Below are positions 16,190 through 27,002 of a DNA stretch of 64,000 nucleotides, in pieces. Origin of the DNA: Metallyticus violacea (lineage: Eukaryota; Arthropoda; Insecta; Mantodea; Metallyticidae); NCBI GenBank assembly GCA_030762175.1, contig CM060843.1, forward strand, positions 28,540,501-28,604,500. Direction: 5' to 3'. How positions within the stretch are numbered: position 1 is the stretch's first letter; each line of letters opens with the position of its first letter. A model generated the notes under the pieces. That model had not been told where the DNA came from, made no database searches, and was given only the letters and a program-made list of their open reading frames with translations. Made by a program: the position numbers and the translations under genes.

Positions 16190-16770
16190 ATTGTATGTTC
16201 AGTAGAAAAAAAGTAATGCTCTAACTTGGTCACTTTTTTCACTGGATTCATTTTCTTTTTTTATTGTGTGCTGTTCACATTTTCCCCAGTACTTCTCATC
16301 AATGCATTCTACACCTTCACGCAGTTGCCACATTGCGCTTCCTTACATAATGTTTCAGTCTAGCCCACACTATTTCAGTAGGATTAAAATACCACTGTAA
16401 GGATGTAACCTTAACACTTCGTGTCCAGGGGCTTCAGCTAGCTTTTCTATTGCATATTGTTTGTTTATTTTTCTGTGTCGATTTTTTTCTCCTTTTTTCC
16501 CCTCCCTTTTCTTTTAACTGAGTTAAGTATGGAAATATTAAATTGTTGCATGAACGGCAAAATCTCGCCTTTTCTCGATGACTGTGAAGGTATTTTCACA
16601 TTTTACCTTGAATGATAAATGGCATTATCAATCAAAATTACACATTTCCTAGCACTGGGCAGGGTTTTCAGCAGGTATATTTGGAACCAGTTTTCGAAAA
16701 TATTGTTATTCATTTCGTCATGACTCAACGACAATGCTTTTCGCCGAAAAGTAAAAACAGTTCCAAACCC
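16190..16770 (-). pseudogene. DDE transposase fragment, same family as 13190-14075
   Basis: The minus strand reads SHDEMNNNIFENWFQIYLLK, RKCVILIDNAIYHSR (second Asp box), then QWYFNPTEIVWARLKHYV (third box) and ECIDEKYWGKCEQHT. Frames are broken by stops. The N-terminal half is missing, replaced at about 16787 by I-like copy B. Confidence 0.75.
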
Positions 16771-16786
16771 AACCCTCGCTCCGTCG

Positions 16787-17207
16787 CCCCTAAGGGGCCC
16801 AATTTTCTGGGTACGGGAAGTAGTGACCCCAAGGCACCCCAACTGCTCCCGCATGTCCACGCTAAGTGTGTTTGACTCCTTTTATTTCGCATCTATTTTA
16901 ATTTTTATTCGTTATACTTCCCTGTTCTTCGTCTGATGGGTGCCCCCGTGTTTGACACGGTAAAATGTGACTGGGTAACGGCGTAACTCCCAGCACTGGG
17001 TTATTATGTAGGACGGGAGCGTATCCCCTGGTAAAGGCCAGGCCCGAGGAAGGGTCATTGCATGAGCTGTTCACTTCCTGCAGGCGATTGGGTCTCTTTG
17101 TCAACTCACAGGAAGGTGTGACCCTGAGGTTACTTTGTTCAGGCCAGAGCAAGTAACCTAAGTCGGGGAGGCGCCCAGAAAGCAGCCTGCCATCGGAGAC
17201 AGTTGCA
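16787..17207 (+). promoter_or_regulatory. Copy B 5' leader
   Basis: Same hairpin series as copy A: CCCAA/TTGGG-like, CACGC/GTGTG at 16858-16870 (one G-T pair), CCCAG/CTGGG near 16997, CCTGG/CCAGG near 17027 and AGGTTACTT/AAGTAACCT near 17126-17160. Confidence 0.65.
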
Positions 17208-18254
17208 ATGGTGGAGGATTAATTCTCTGTGGTACACGATAATAATTATATACAATTTAAACGCAAAAGAGTTGACGTCAAAGAAGTATGCGAGAAGACT
17301 TTTCCTCGATCCTTAGTACTGAGTCGTACTGAAGATGGTCAGTCGTTTACAAAGGTAAACCCATTTATAATTCAGAAGGGCACTGATGCCATAGCTGGAC
17401 CCGTTAAGTCATGTAACCGTCTACGTAACGGATCACTTTTGGTGGAGACACTTGCGCTGTCTCAAACCAACTCATTGCTCAAGGCGACGCAACTCCACGG
17501 TTATCCTATCCGTGTCGAGCAACATAAAACATGAATTCGTCGCGAGTAGTTGTTAGCACCAATGTACTAGACGGAATGTCCGGCCCGGAAATCCAAAGTT
17601 GTCTGGAAGACCATGAGGTCACATCGGTATATCGTGTGCGGGCAAGGAAAGAGGGGGCATTGCAGCCAACCTGGACTTTTTCCTCACGTTGGACTGGGTT
17701 GAATTGCCACAGAAGATAAAGGCGGGATACGATTTGATTGAAGTGCGCCCTTATATCCCGAGCCCGTTGCGATGTTTTCAGTGTCAACGTTTTGGACACA
17801 CTCGCATATCCTATAACAGTGCCGTTTCCATCTCTGCAACCTGCGGTCAAGCAAGTCATGAGGGAACTTGTACATCCGCTCTCGTCTGCGTCAACTGCCG
17901 GGGTGATCACCCAGCCTCGTCCCGCGACTGCCATCGTTTTAGAGAGGAGCGTTGTATTCAAGAAATCTGGGTAAAGGAAAAGCTCTCCTTTACTGAGGCC
18001 GGGAAGCGATTTCAATCTCCCCTTCCCGTTGTGCCTAAGACCGGCACATACAGCACAGCAGCTTCTTTTGCGGTAAAGAAGTGCGAAATCAGTACGCAGA
18101 CTTGCAACCTTGTCTTTACACGGGTCCCTACTACGCCAAGTTGTTCGAAGCGCTCTACCGAGAAGCCGAAACCGATAGTTTTAATGCCCCTGAAATTAAG
18201 TTCAAGACCAGCTACACGAGAACAGAATTTTTGAAATCGTCAACTCCTGTGTAG
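17208..18254 (+). pseudogene. Copy B ORF1 (CCHC gag-like protein)
   Basis: The family start ATG at 17208 is followed almost at once by a TAA (MVED stop). A readable frame resumes at 17229 and runs to a TGA at 17532-17534 that overlaps ATG 17531. The second frame (MNSSRVVVSTNVLDGMSGPE) shifts again near 17690. It then encodes three knuckles: CFQCQRFGHTRISYN (last Cys lost), CGQASHEGTC and CVNCRGDHPASSRDC. The tail is Ser/Pro-rich and stops early near 18254. Confidence 0.8.
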
Positions 18255-18481
18255 AAAAAAAGAGCCCTTCTCCTCCTTGGAGGCCCCGCTCCCATGATGG
18301 GAGCACCCCGCTGGGCTGTCGCCGCCACCGCCCTTAGTTACATCCAACCGATTCCAGGTTGGATGTAGCCTGCTCCAGGCAAACCACCGAGCCCCACGCG
18401 ACTGAAGAAAGGACGGTTGATTCGTCCTGGGCTTAGCAAAAAGTAAGGTGGTAATTTTATTTATTTTAATTCGTTTTAACA

Positions 18482-20610
18482 ATGGCTATCCTTTCTCGGA
18501 ATGTGCGTGGACTCCGCAGTCAACGACTTGACCTAGAGTTACTTTTACGCTCGACTGATTCTCCGCTTGTGTGTCTCCAAGAGCCCAAAATTCGCCTGCA
18601 AGATGCTTTTACTTTACGCGGTTACTCTTCAGTGCGGTTTGATCTTCCTCCCGAAGATGGCACTCCGCTAACGGCGGAGATTTAATTTTAATTAAAGATG
18701 ACGTGTACAGTACTTCATTATTGCTCCAGACTCCTTTACAAGCTGCTGCAGCTACAGTTCCTTCTCTGGTCTTAGTTCTTCCATCTGCAGTATTTACTTG
18801 CCTCCGTCTGATACAGTCACCACGGCTGATCTTAATTATTTTTTTTTCTCAGCTAAAACCCTCTGTCCCACTTTTGGAGGATTTTTAATGCGCACCATCC
18901 CCTATGGGGATCCACCTCTGAGTGTGCAAGTGGTAGCCTTTTAGGCGATTTAATGGATCGTCACAATCTTGTACTGCCCAATACTGGTCAACCTAATTTT
19001 GTTCAGAGAGCACTCATAGCTTTTCACACTTGGACTTATCCATTTGTTGTACCTTACTCTCTGTACATTATACTTGAAATGTCACCTCTGATTTATATTC
19101 TAGTGACCTCTTTCCGTGTCAGATACACGTGTTCTCTTCAGATGCACATACTCAGCGCGCGCCAAGATGGTTCATTAGAAAGGCGAACTGGCCTCTTTTT
19201 CGATCTCTGACCGAGTCTTCGTGGAGTGATTTTCGATCCATCGACACAGTAATCAAGCACCTCGAAACGGTCCTCATTGCTACCGCCCATCAGGCAATTC
19301 CGCGGTCGTCTTGTCACCTTGGACGCTTTCCGGTTCTTTGGTGAACCGATGAATGCCAAGACCCTTTACGTGTACGCCGAAGTACTCTGCGAGGTTTTCG
19401 TCGCACCCTATTTCAGAAAATATGATTCGCTACAAACAGCTGCGCGCCAAATGCCGTCGAGTTATTAAGGATAGCAAAAAGGCGTCTTGGATTGCTTTTA
19501 TCTCTTCTTTTAACTGCACAACGCCTTCCTCTGTAGTTTGGGAAACGCTACGACGCTTTGCAGTCAAACCTAGATTTATACCAATGCCCGGTCTTAGAAC
19601 ATCAAATCGAGTGCTTACTACTGCGATTGATATAGCCAATAATTTAGGTCGCACTTTCGCTGGTTTCCAGCTCTGCCAATTACCCTGCTTCCTTTCGCAC
19701 ATAAAAGGAGCAGGTTGAGTCGAGAGGTTTTTATTTTTGCCACCGAACATCAGGAGTGCTATAACGCCCCGTTTACCGCCAAGGAATTTGAGCATGCCCT
19801 TACGAACTCTCGACACTGCGCACTAGGGCCAGATGGCATTCATGTGGCTATGTTGCGGCATAAGTCAGCGAAAGGCAAGGCCAAACGATCGCCGTATTTG
19901 TCGACCTGGAGAAAAGGAATGATACTTTCTGGATAAGCGGTATCCTCTGGACGCTTCTCGATTGCATATACGTGGGCGTATGTCTGTTTTTATTCGGGAG
20001 TTTATGAAAGACCGTGTTTTTAATGTTCGCGTGGGAACAGTTTTATCATCTGGTTTTCCTCAAGATAACGATGTACCTCAGGGCTCAGTACTTAGTTGCA
20101 CGCTGTTTGCCATCGCCCTCCATTCCATTGCTGAGTGTCTACCGCCAGGAACCCAATCGTCGTTGTTTGTTACGATTTTCCCATTTTTCTTTCCTCGCGG
20201 AGAACTTGTCTTTTAGAACGCTGCCTCCAATGCTGTCTCGACTCCCTTTACGCTTGGAGTGTAAACCACGGGTTCCGATTCTTCGCAGAGAAGACCGTCT
20301 GCATGAATTTTTGGCGCTATAAGGAGTATCCATCACCGTCTTTCCATCTTGGCCCAGACGCCCTTGCTTTAGTTGACGAAGTTAGATTCCTTGGTTTAAT
20401 CTTTGATAGGAAATTATGCTGGGTATCGCATATAGCACAACTCAGAGGCCAGTGTGAACGTTCTCTTTGTATTGTACGTGTTTTAAGTGGCATATGTTGT
20501 AGAGCTGACCGGACTGTACTTTTACGTTTTTATCGATCTCTCATCCGGTTAAAATTGGATTATGGCTGTGTAGTTTTACGGCTCAGCGCGACCTTCCGTT
20601 CTTCGTCGCC
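18482..20610 (+). pseudogene. Copy B ORF2 part 1: endonuclease and reverse transcriptase
   Basis: ATG 18482 follows an ATTTTAAC stretch and begins MAILSRNVRGLRSQRLD, the start of an apurinic-type endonuclease; LVCLQEPKIR contains its catalytic Glu. Frames shift repeatedly after 18685. Reverse transcriptase begins near 19570 but loses about 390 bp near 19885, joining SAKGKA to the FVDLEK region. The catalytic FVDDF box near 20170 is lost by a one-base deletion. FLGLIFDRKLCW and LLRFYRSLIRLKLDYG remain. Confidence 0.8.
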
Positions 20611-20739
20611 TTAACCTTATTCATCACGGGGGCATCCGAGTCGCTATTGGAGCATTCCCCCCTGTCCTGTGTCAAGTTTAAGTGAGGAGTCTGGAGAACC
20701 TCCGTAGTTATACCGTAGGGATGTTTTACTTCCCGCTTA

Positions 20740-21604
20740 TGGTTTTCCATTAGCTGCGCAACCGCGTCATCCCACGAACGAGCAGTTTTTTAACGTGTCT
20801 CTCGCTCCATTTTATGACTCTCGGACTTTTACTCCTAAGCCTGCTGGCTTTCGCTTTCGGGAGTTTTACGGACGTTGGATTTGGAAATGCCTGCCTTTTT
20901 CTTAGCCGGGAAAACTTTTTCTCCCCCTTGGCTTTCAGCAGAGGCTCCCGTTCATCTTCGGCTTACGTCCTGTCCAAAGTCTTCGACCGCAGCACCTATA
21001 ATTCGTTGCTATTTTAGCAAGGGTGTATCTTCTTTTAATGGCTGGAATTGTATATATACCAACGGCTCAAAATCTGACACGGGAGTAGGATGTGCCTTTG
21101 TTTTTAATGGAGTTAGTTTTACTTTTGATCTTAACATTCCGATGTCTATTTTTATGGCGGAGCTTTATGCTATTTATCGGGTAATTTTATTTATTTCTGA
21201 ACTGGGGCTGGGGAACAGTGTTCTTTGTTCCGACTCTTTGAGCATCTTTTTAACTTTTAGAAAGCTGTGCAACCACCACCCCCTTGTACAGATGATCCAG
21301 GATTTAGTGTGAACGCTTTTTGACACTGGCGTCACGGTGACACTGGACATGTAGGACTCCTAGGTAATGAGGCCGATGATTTCGCAGCTAAATCCGCCCT
21401 TTTACTCCCTGCTGAGTATGAGCAACATTTTTATTTTTGTAATTTTAAACATTCTTTACGGCCAAGCATTTTCTCGTGCTGGCGCGATGAGTGGGATTTA
21501 ATACCCGCCAATAAGCTTCGGTAATCTAAATCCGCCTCTTTATTTGGTCGACTTCTTCTCGCGCAGTTCCTCTCGAAGAAGTATTTTTAGCTCGTCTGAG
21601 AATT
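20740..21604 (+). pseudogene. Copy B ORF2 part 2: RNase H
   Basis: The linker PRHPTNEQFFNVS leads into IYTNGSKSDTGVGCAFV, where the first catalytic Asp of the TDGS box is Asn. MAELYAIYRVILFIS and LCSDSLSIFL follow. LLWVPGH is removed by a 13-bp deletion near 21344. The domain is then cut at 21610 by the nested insertion, and the C-terminal zinc region continues at 26186. Confidence 0.8.
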
Positions 21605-22224
21605 GGACATCTAGCGACAGGAGATAACATTCCAGACCCCCACAAAAAACAAACAGCAAATTAACAACAACAAAATCAGATGACGATATGCTCATGTTGT
21701 CCACAATGCAGTGAACAACACGCGCATATCGTGCAAACTCCAAGGATGACATATCCGCCCGTTCCAACAAGGATTAGCTTTTTCTGCACCATCCATCCAC
21801 CATAAAATCAAATCAGCATTATCACCCTACAACCCCCATCCCGTCTCTGCGGTAAAACCCAACACAGGGTAGGGACGCAGCAACTACACACAGGCTGAGC
21901 ACTAACTTCAGCCTGCCAGTTTGCTTCGGCTTCGGCTTCGGACATTCGAGGGCTGCCAGTGGACACTCCGGTGGGAGATATCGCTGAGGACCTCAATTGC
22001 CAGGATATATAGCCCAAACTGATTAAGCCACTTACAAAGAAAGCCTGCTTAAGGTGAAAACCCTTCAGCAAGAGTGCCCATTCCCCTCTTCTTTGTGACA
22101 GTTGAGCGGACTGAAGACTCTGAGGTGGCGATAGACTATCGTCATTATGCTACCTCAGTATAAAAGTCGAAACTCCATGACGCCCTGGCGGCACCGCAAA
22201 ATGCCGCCGCTGTTTGGGCTTCAA

Positions 22225-22927
22225 TAACTCGAGTGAGTTCTGCTCCTGGAACCCTCGATGCCTTCGATGCGGTGGCCCCAATCACCGCGAGGCCTGTTAG
22301 CGTGCTCCCACGGAGACCCCAACTTGTGCTAATTGCAAGGCGTGCTATGCGAGATGCCCTACATGGTTGAGGATAATCAACAACAGCAGCCGTAGGGTTC
22401 TACCAGGTAGTTATACAGCACTAACCACCACTACGGCGCCACCTGCACCAACACGGCAACCAGGAACTGCAACCACTGCTCCATCCATCAAGTCCGCTAC
22501 CACCAACAATGGAAGCGCATCCTACGTTGCAATAGCACGAGGACAGCCCTCTAATGCTCCACAGACAAAACCATAGACATCCACAGCTCCAACCCAACCA
22601 GCTCCCAAGCCACAGAGGCAGCTCCGTCCTCCAGGTGGACTCCAGCTACTGAGGGACAGAGCGCCACTCCCCAGCAGGAGATAACCCAGGAGACGCGTTC
22701 GCCTCCAATGCCCCTACCCACCCCTCCCAATCTCAACAGTGCGAAAGCACCTTGGACTTGCTCCAGTGGCTGTCAAATTGTGGCAGACATATGGTAGGAA
22801 GTTACAGAAGCTTCTCGTCCGTTTCCGCCAAGCAGCAGACTTCTCCAGCAAGATGATGATAGTCTTCGAGGCTATCGCCCTTCTTGTAGACAACAACCAG
22901 GCGATCCAGAATGGCGAACGGAACTAG
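22225..22927 (+). pseudogene. Nested Jockey element ORF1
   Basis: Zinc knuckles are readable across frameshifts: RCGGPNHREAC near 22280 and CANCKACYARCPTW near 22330-22370. A Thr/Pro/Ala-rich linker follows (TTTAPPAPTRQPGTATTAP), then a C-terminal helix (QKLLVRFRQAADFSSKMMIV). The same C-terminal pattern occurs in the Jockey element at 33051-35175. Likely a nucleic-acid-binding gag-like protein. Confidence 0.65.
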
Positions 22928-22929
22928 GT

Positions 22930-23740
22930 CTCGTACCTCCTTCTAGTTCGTATTTTGGAACCCCAACGGTCTTGCTGAGAAGAGGGACAAGCCATATCAT
23001 TTAGCTTCCCGGTTTGCTCTAGACGCCATATTAGTTAGCGAGACGCATTTCCATCAATACTCCATCTTCCGTCTTCCGGGCTACACTTGCCTCCGGACTG
23101 ACCGAGGTGCCCCTGCGGTGTCACAGCGATCTTCATCCGGAGAAATGTAGTCCACAGCCCAATCCAGATCCCGCAACTTCAAAAGCTAGAGGCCGCAGCT
23201 ATCTTTGTGGAACTTGGTGGCACGGAGATACTGTTAGTATTTGTATACCACTCCCCATGCAGAGCTTTCGTGGTGGCTGACTACCAGTGCGTCCTCGCCC
23301 TACATCCCAGTGTCATCCTCGCGGGTAATTTCAATGCTAAAAATCCTCGTTGCACTCACCGCGCAGTTACTAGAGGCAAAGGAATCTTTCGCTTAATTGA
23401 TCAGACCCTCAGCTCAAAGTACAGGGTCCCTGGTAACCCACTCACCATCCGCTTAGTGGAGGCCAGTCATCTGTCATCGACTTTGCGATTCTCAAGCACT
23501 TCCCACACCATCTCACCCTCACCACATCAAACAACGCACGCAATGTATTCCGATCACGACCCCGTGTTGACTGAAATCAACACTAGGATTACCAGTCAAG
23601 ATATCGCCGGTCTAAACCGCGAGATCGATTGCAAAAGCGTAAAGGAATGCCTTGGTACCATCATCCCTCTCAACCCCAAAGCACTCCCTAGAGAGTGCGG
23701 TCTCATCATTCTCCCTTACAGTCACCAAAGTCACACATAG
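22930..23740 (+). pseudogene. Nested Jockey element ORF2: endonuclease
   Basis: Broken at its N-terminus. From 23207 it reads MELGGTEILLVFVYHSPCRA, then VILAGNFNAKNPRC (GDFNAKH box, Asp to Asn) and MYSDHDPVLTEIN (SDHxP box). These are the endonuclease motifs of Jockey-clade ORF2. It runs on to a frameshift near 23740. Confidence 0.75.
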
Positions 23741-24014
23741 TCTTACGATCCATACCTCCCCTCCTCTTCACCCAGATATTCCTTTAGACCTTGAGCTCCT
23801 GATCCACCGCTCCTGCGCCGCTCGCAGACTCTACCAGCTTCACCGCACGCCGCATTATCTAGCTCTGTTAGGAACCTTGCGCCGCCAGAGTTAGTGATTG
23901 CCTCCGCGAGCACAAGAAGCTCGCGTGGTAGGACACTATGCCAAGACAGACCTTGATCGATGGTGACGTGTGGAGGAGAGTTAAGAACCTCAGCGGCCAA
24001 CGAGACAGAGCCTC

Positions 24015-25543
24015 GTGACCAATTCATGGCACCCGGGCCACGTATACGATCCTCGCGCCAAAGCCAATGCTCTCGCTGATTACTTGGAACGTCTATTCAG
24101 GCCTACAGACGACTCCCAGGACGATATCTTTTCAAGTCAAGGTCGTAGCGACGTCCGTCGATATCTTCGACGGCCGCAGGATGAAGAAGACTTAATGATT
24201 CCCATCTTTCACCCCCACGAAGTCCCGGGCGCTATCCAGCGTCTCAAACCCAAAAAGACTGCCGGACCTGACGGGCCAACCCCCCTCATGCTCCGCAATC
24301 TTCCTTTCAAGGCTGTGCTTCTTTGTCACAAAAGTCTTCAATATGTGCATCAGCTTGAGTCACTTTCCACGAGAGTGGAGGGAGGCACGAGTGATATGCA
24401 TATTGAAACCAGGCTAAGACCCAACCCACCCCTCCAGCTACCGATCAATCACCCTCCTCTCCACATTCTCAAAAGTGTTTGTGACACTACTTCTCGCCCG
24501 TTTGCCTCCCTTGCTGGGAAACATTCAAGCCATCCCCCTTCACCAATTCGGTTTCCGTCCTGGGCACTCTACCATCCAACAGCTGCTGAGGATTATGGAG
24601 GCCTCAGCCTTGGGTTTCCAGGAGAGGTAATTCACCCCACCGGTATCCTTGGATGTAGAAAAGGCCTTCTCGATGAGCTGGCGAGCCGGGCTCCTATACA
24701 AACTCATTCACCTGGAGCTTCCCAAATACGACATACATGTAATACATTCATACCTTAAGCATCGCACTTTTAAAGTAGCGGTGGCGGGAAACAAATCAAC
24801 ACTAAGATCGATACGCGGCGGAGTCTCCGAAGGTTCTGTATTATCCCAAATTCTGTTTAACATATACATTCTGACTTCCCTCACGTAGTTGACGTCAACA
24901 CTGCTCAGTACGCAGATGACGTTCTGCTGTACAAAACAAATAGAAACTTAAACAGAGCCATCATTCCCATATAAAGTCTACTACACCTAATCGAAAGCTG
25001 GTTTAGGCGTTGGCGAATGTCAGTCAACCCGGCAAAGAGCAACGCCATAATTTTCACTAAACGCCGCGTACCCGCAAACTCCCCCATACGGACATACAGA
25101 CGTCAAAAGATAAGGTGGAACAATTCCATAGCCTATCTGGGTGTGCAACTAGACAAACGTCTAACCTTCAGGGAACACATAACTAGAACGCTCACAGGGC
25201 ACAGGGAGCAATTGCTCAACTGTTCCCTATGTTCAGTTCCAAGGCGATGCCAATTCACCTGAAATTACACCTTTTCAAAGCCCTAGTCATCCCTGTCATA
25301 CTATACGCCTGTGAAGTCTGGGGTATGGCAGCTGGCAGTTGGCTAGCACTTTGGCCAAGGGTACAGAATAAAGCACCCCGGACCATTTATTCTGTATATC
25401 CATGCTTTCCAGTTAGGCTACTTCATAACCGTTCTTCCCTCCCATATATCGAGAAAGAAATTAGACGCCGGGTCACAAAATTTTATGCCAAATTACCTTT
25501 TCATGAGAGCGTTCTCGTTCGGTCACTCGGCAGCTATTCCTGA
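24015..25543 (+). pseudogene. Nested Jockey element ORF2: reverse transcriptase
   Basis: Reads HEVPGAIQRLKPKKTAGPDG, then across frameshifts LDVEKAFSMSWRAGLLYKL, GGVSEGSVLSQILFNIYI and, near 24905, QYADDVLLYKT (catalytic). It continues VNPAKSNAIIFTKRR, IAYLGVQLDKRLTFREHIT and ends YIEKEIRRRVTKFYAKL near 25543. No RNase H follows, as in Jockey elements. Confidence 0.82.
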
Positions 25544-25670
25544 AGCAATGGGCCTAAGCCAAAATTCAAGGTGCCACGCCAGGTGTGTGGCCACCTTGGA
25601 TAACAAAGGAGCATAAGGTAGCAACTAAAAACATTCCAAATCCCCAACAAAGCAACAACAATAACAACGA

Positions 25671-25918
25671 TTGATTGATTGATTTATGGACGCTCTTTAA
25701 CATCTCAGGTCATCAGCGTCCCATTCAACTCAGAGCGTGAAACGGCCGACAAATTTTGCTCAGAGACCTCTCTTTCAGGCTTGAGGTTCTTTTTCGTGCC
25801 GTAAATGTACGACACGGGACCCACGGCTTTACTTCCCTTCCAAAGGAAGCCATACTTAGGATTTTTACGCCACGAGCAAGTATGGCAAGTATGGTAACCA
25901 CTACACCACCAGGACCAA
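25671..25918 (-). repeat. tRNA-Glu-like SINE, copy 1 (B-box deleted)
   Basis: The minus strand begins GGTCCTGGTGGTGTAGTGGTTACC, but the segment with the B box is missing near 25883, so it could not be transcribed from its internal promoter. Its 3' end has the perfect stem GGACGCT/AGCGTCC (25715-25721 with 25688-25694), then ATAAATCAATCAATC. Flanks (AACAACAATAACAAC and AACAAAAATAAAAC) are only weakly alike. Confidence 0.8.
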
Positions 25919-25929
25919 CAAAAATAAAA

Positions 25930-26179
25930 CAAAGTAGCGATATGCTTATACTGTTCACAAATCAATGAACAACATGCGCATATCAAGCAAACACCAAGAA
26001 TGTCATATCCTCATAGGAGCAGCTTTTACTGCAGTATCCTTCCGCCCCATACCCAAAATAGCACAACCACCCTACAACCCCCATCCCTTCCTTGCGGCTA
26101 AACCCAACACAGGGTAGGTACACAGCATCCTCGCACAGGCTGAGCGCTAACCTCAGCCTGCCACTTCTCCTGGGATCTC
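25930..26179 (+). repeat. Second copy of the nested Jockey element's 5' UTR
   Basis: GCGATATGCT.AT.TGTTCAC, CATATC..GCAAAC, CCCTACAACCCCCATCCC, CCCAACACAGGGTAGG and CAGGCTGAGC line up in order with 21690-21945. This is the start of a related element with nothing downstream of the UTR. It ends at the GGACAT that rejoins copy B. Confidence 0.75.
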
Positions 26180-26185
26180 GGACAT

Positions 26186-26992
26186 TGCCATTTTAGTCAC
26201 CCGTCATCTTTTTAATGGTCAATTATCTCTAACCGTCATTGTGACCACCATCTGGCCGCTGTTAGTCTTTCCCTTGGTTTACCCTCTTCTATTGAGGAGT
26301 TACTTGCTAATGATGTGGCTGCTGTTGAGCGAGTGCCCCGTTTTATCCGTTTTTTGAGATTTTTGGAGCACGCTGTGAAGTTATATAATTTTATTCATAA
26401 CGGCATTTTTACGCTATTTTAGAACTGTTAGGTTTTCAGCTCTTGCTGAAGTGCTTTAGGCCCAGCTCTTAATTTGATGTGGTGCACATTGCCTTGTTAT
26501 TTGTTTTGGAGTTTTATTGTTACCTTTTTAGACCGTTATATGACTGCAGTGTTTTTAGCCTTAGCTTACGTTTTACCACCAGTCATTACAGGTTGTTGAC
26601 CATTTTTCCCTTGTTTTTTGTTTTGGGTTTTTATTGTTATAATCTGTTATAAGATTGTTGTGTTTTTCCGCTCTTGCGGCTGAGTTTTGATACAAATCAT
26701 TTGTTTTTTGACCAGTTTACTCCTGTTATTTGTTTTTTTTGTTTTTATGGTGACCTTTTGGACCATTAAAAGCGATTTTTTATTAACGGTCTTGGTTGTT
26801 GTTGTGTTTATTTCCCTTCTTATTTGTTATGGGATTTGTATTTTATTGCCTTAAGTGCTACTGTAGTTTATCTTCTACGCAGAATTTTAGTAGATTACTT
26901 ATTTATTTAATTCTGGCGCAGTTTTTAGTGTGTGTGAGAACTAATAACCTTAGATGTTGTGCGCCCCATAAACAATAATAATCATCATCACC
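26186..26992 (+). pseudogene. Copy B C-terminal zinc region and 3' UTR
   Basis: Begins TGCCATTTTAGTCACC, the exact continuation of copy B after 21610. It reads the degraded zinc region and the family end (FYPLLLRSYLLMMWLLLS in a shifted frame; IEELLANDVAAVERV in another). The 3' UTR has repeat units starting near 26461, 26578 and 26711. It ends ACCTTAGATGTTGTGCGCCC plus ATAAACAATAATAATCATC. The left arm of the terminal stem is mutated in this copy. Confidence 0.8.
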
Positions 26993-27002
26993 TTTAATAG
27001 GG

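Larger units (their letters stand above)
21611..25670 (+). mobile_element. Jockey-type non-LTR retrotransposon nested in copy B
   Basis: A roughly 4 kb element in the same orientation as its host, with a 5' UTR (21611-22200), ORF1 with zinc knuckles, endonuclease and reverse transcriptase, and no RNase H. It ends near 25670 in an A/C-rich tail (AACAACAATAACAACGA). It sits between two GGACAT copies together with a SINE and a second 5' block. Many stops and frameshifts. Confidence 0.8.
16787..26992 (+). mobile_element. I-like non-LTR retrotransposon, copy B (split by a nested insertion)
   Basis: It begins CCCCTAAGGGGCCC and continues to 21610. A foreign block (21611-26179) then interrupts it, and it resumes at 26186 in the RNase H/zinc region, ending with a 3' UTR and the tail AATAATAATCATCATC. 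GGACAT occurs at both edges of the block (21605-21610 and 26180-26185). Besides the insertion, about 0.4 kb is missing inside the reverse transcriptase near 19885 and 13 bp inside RNase H near 21344. Confidence 0.88.
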
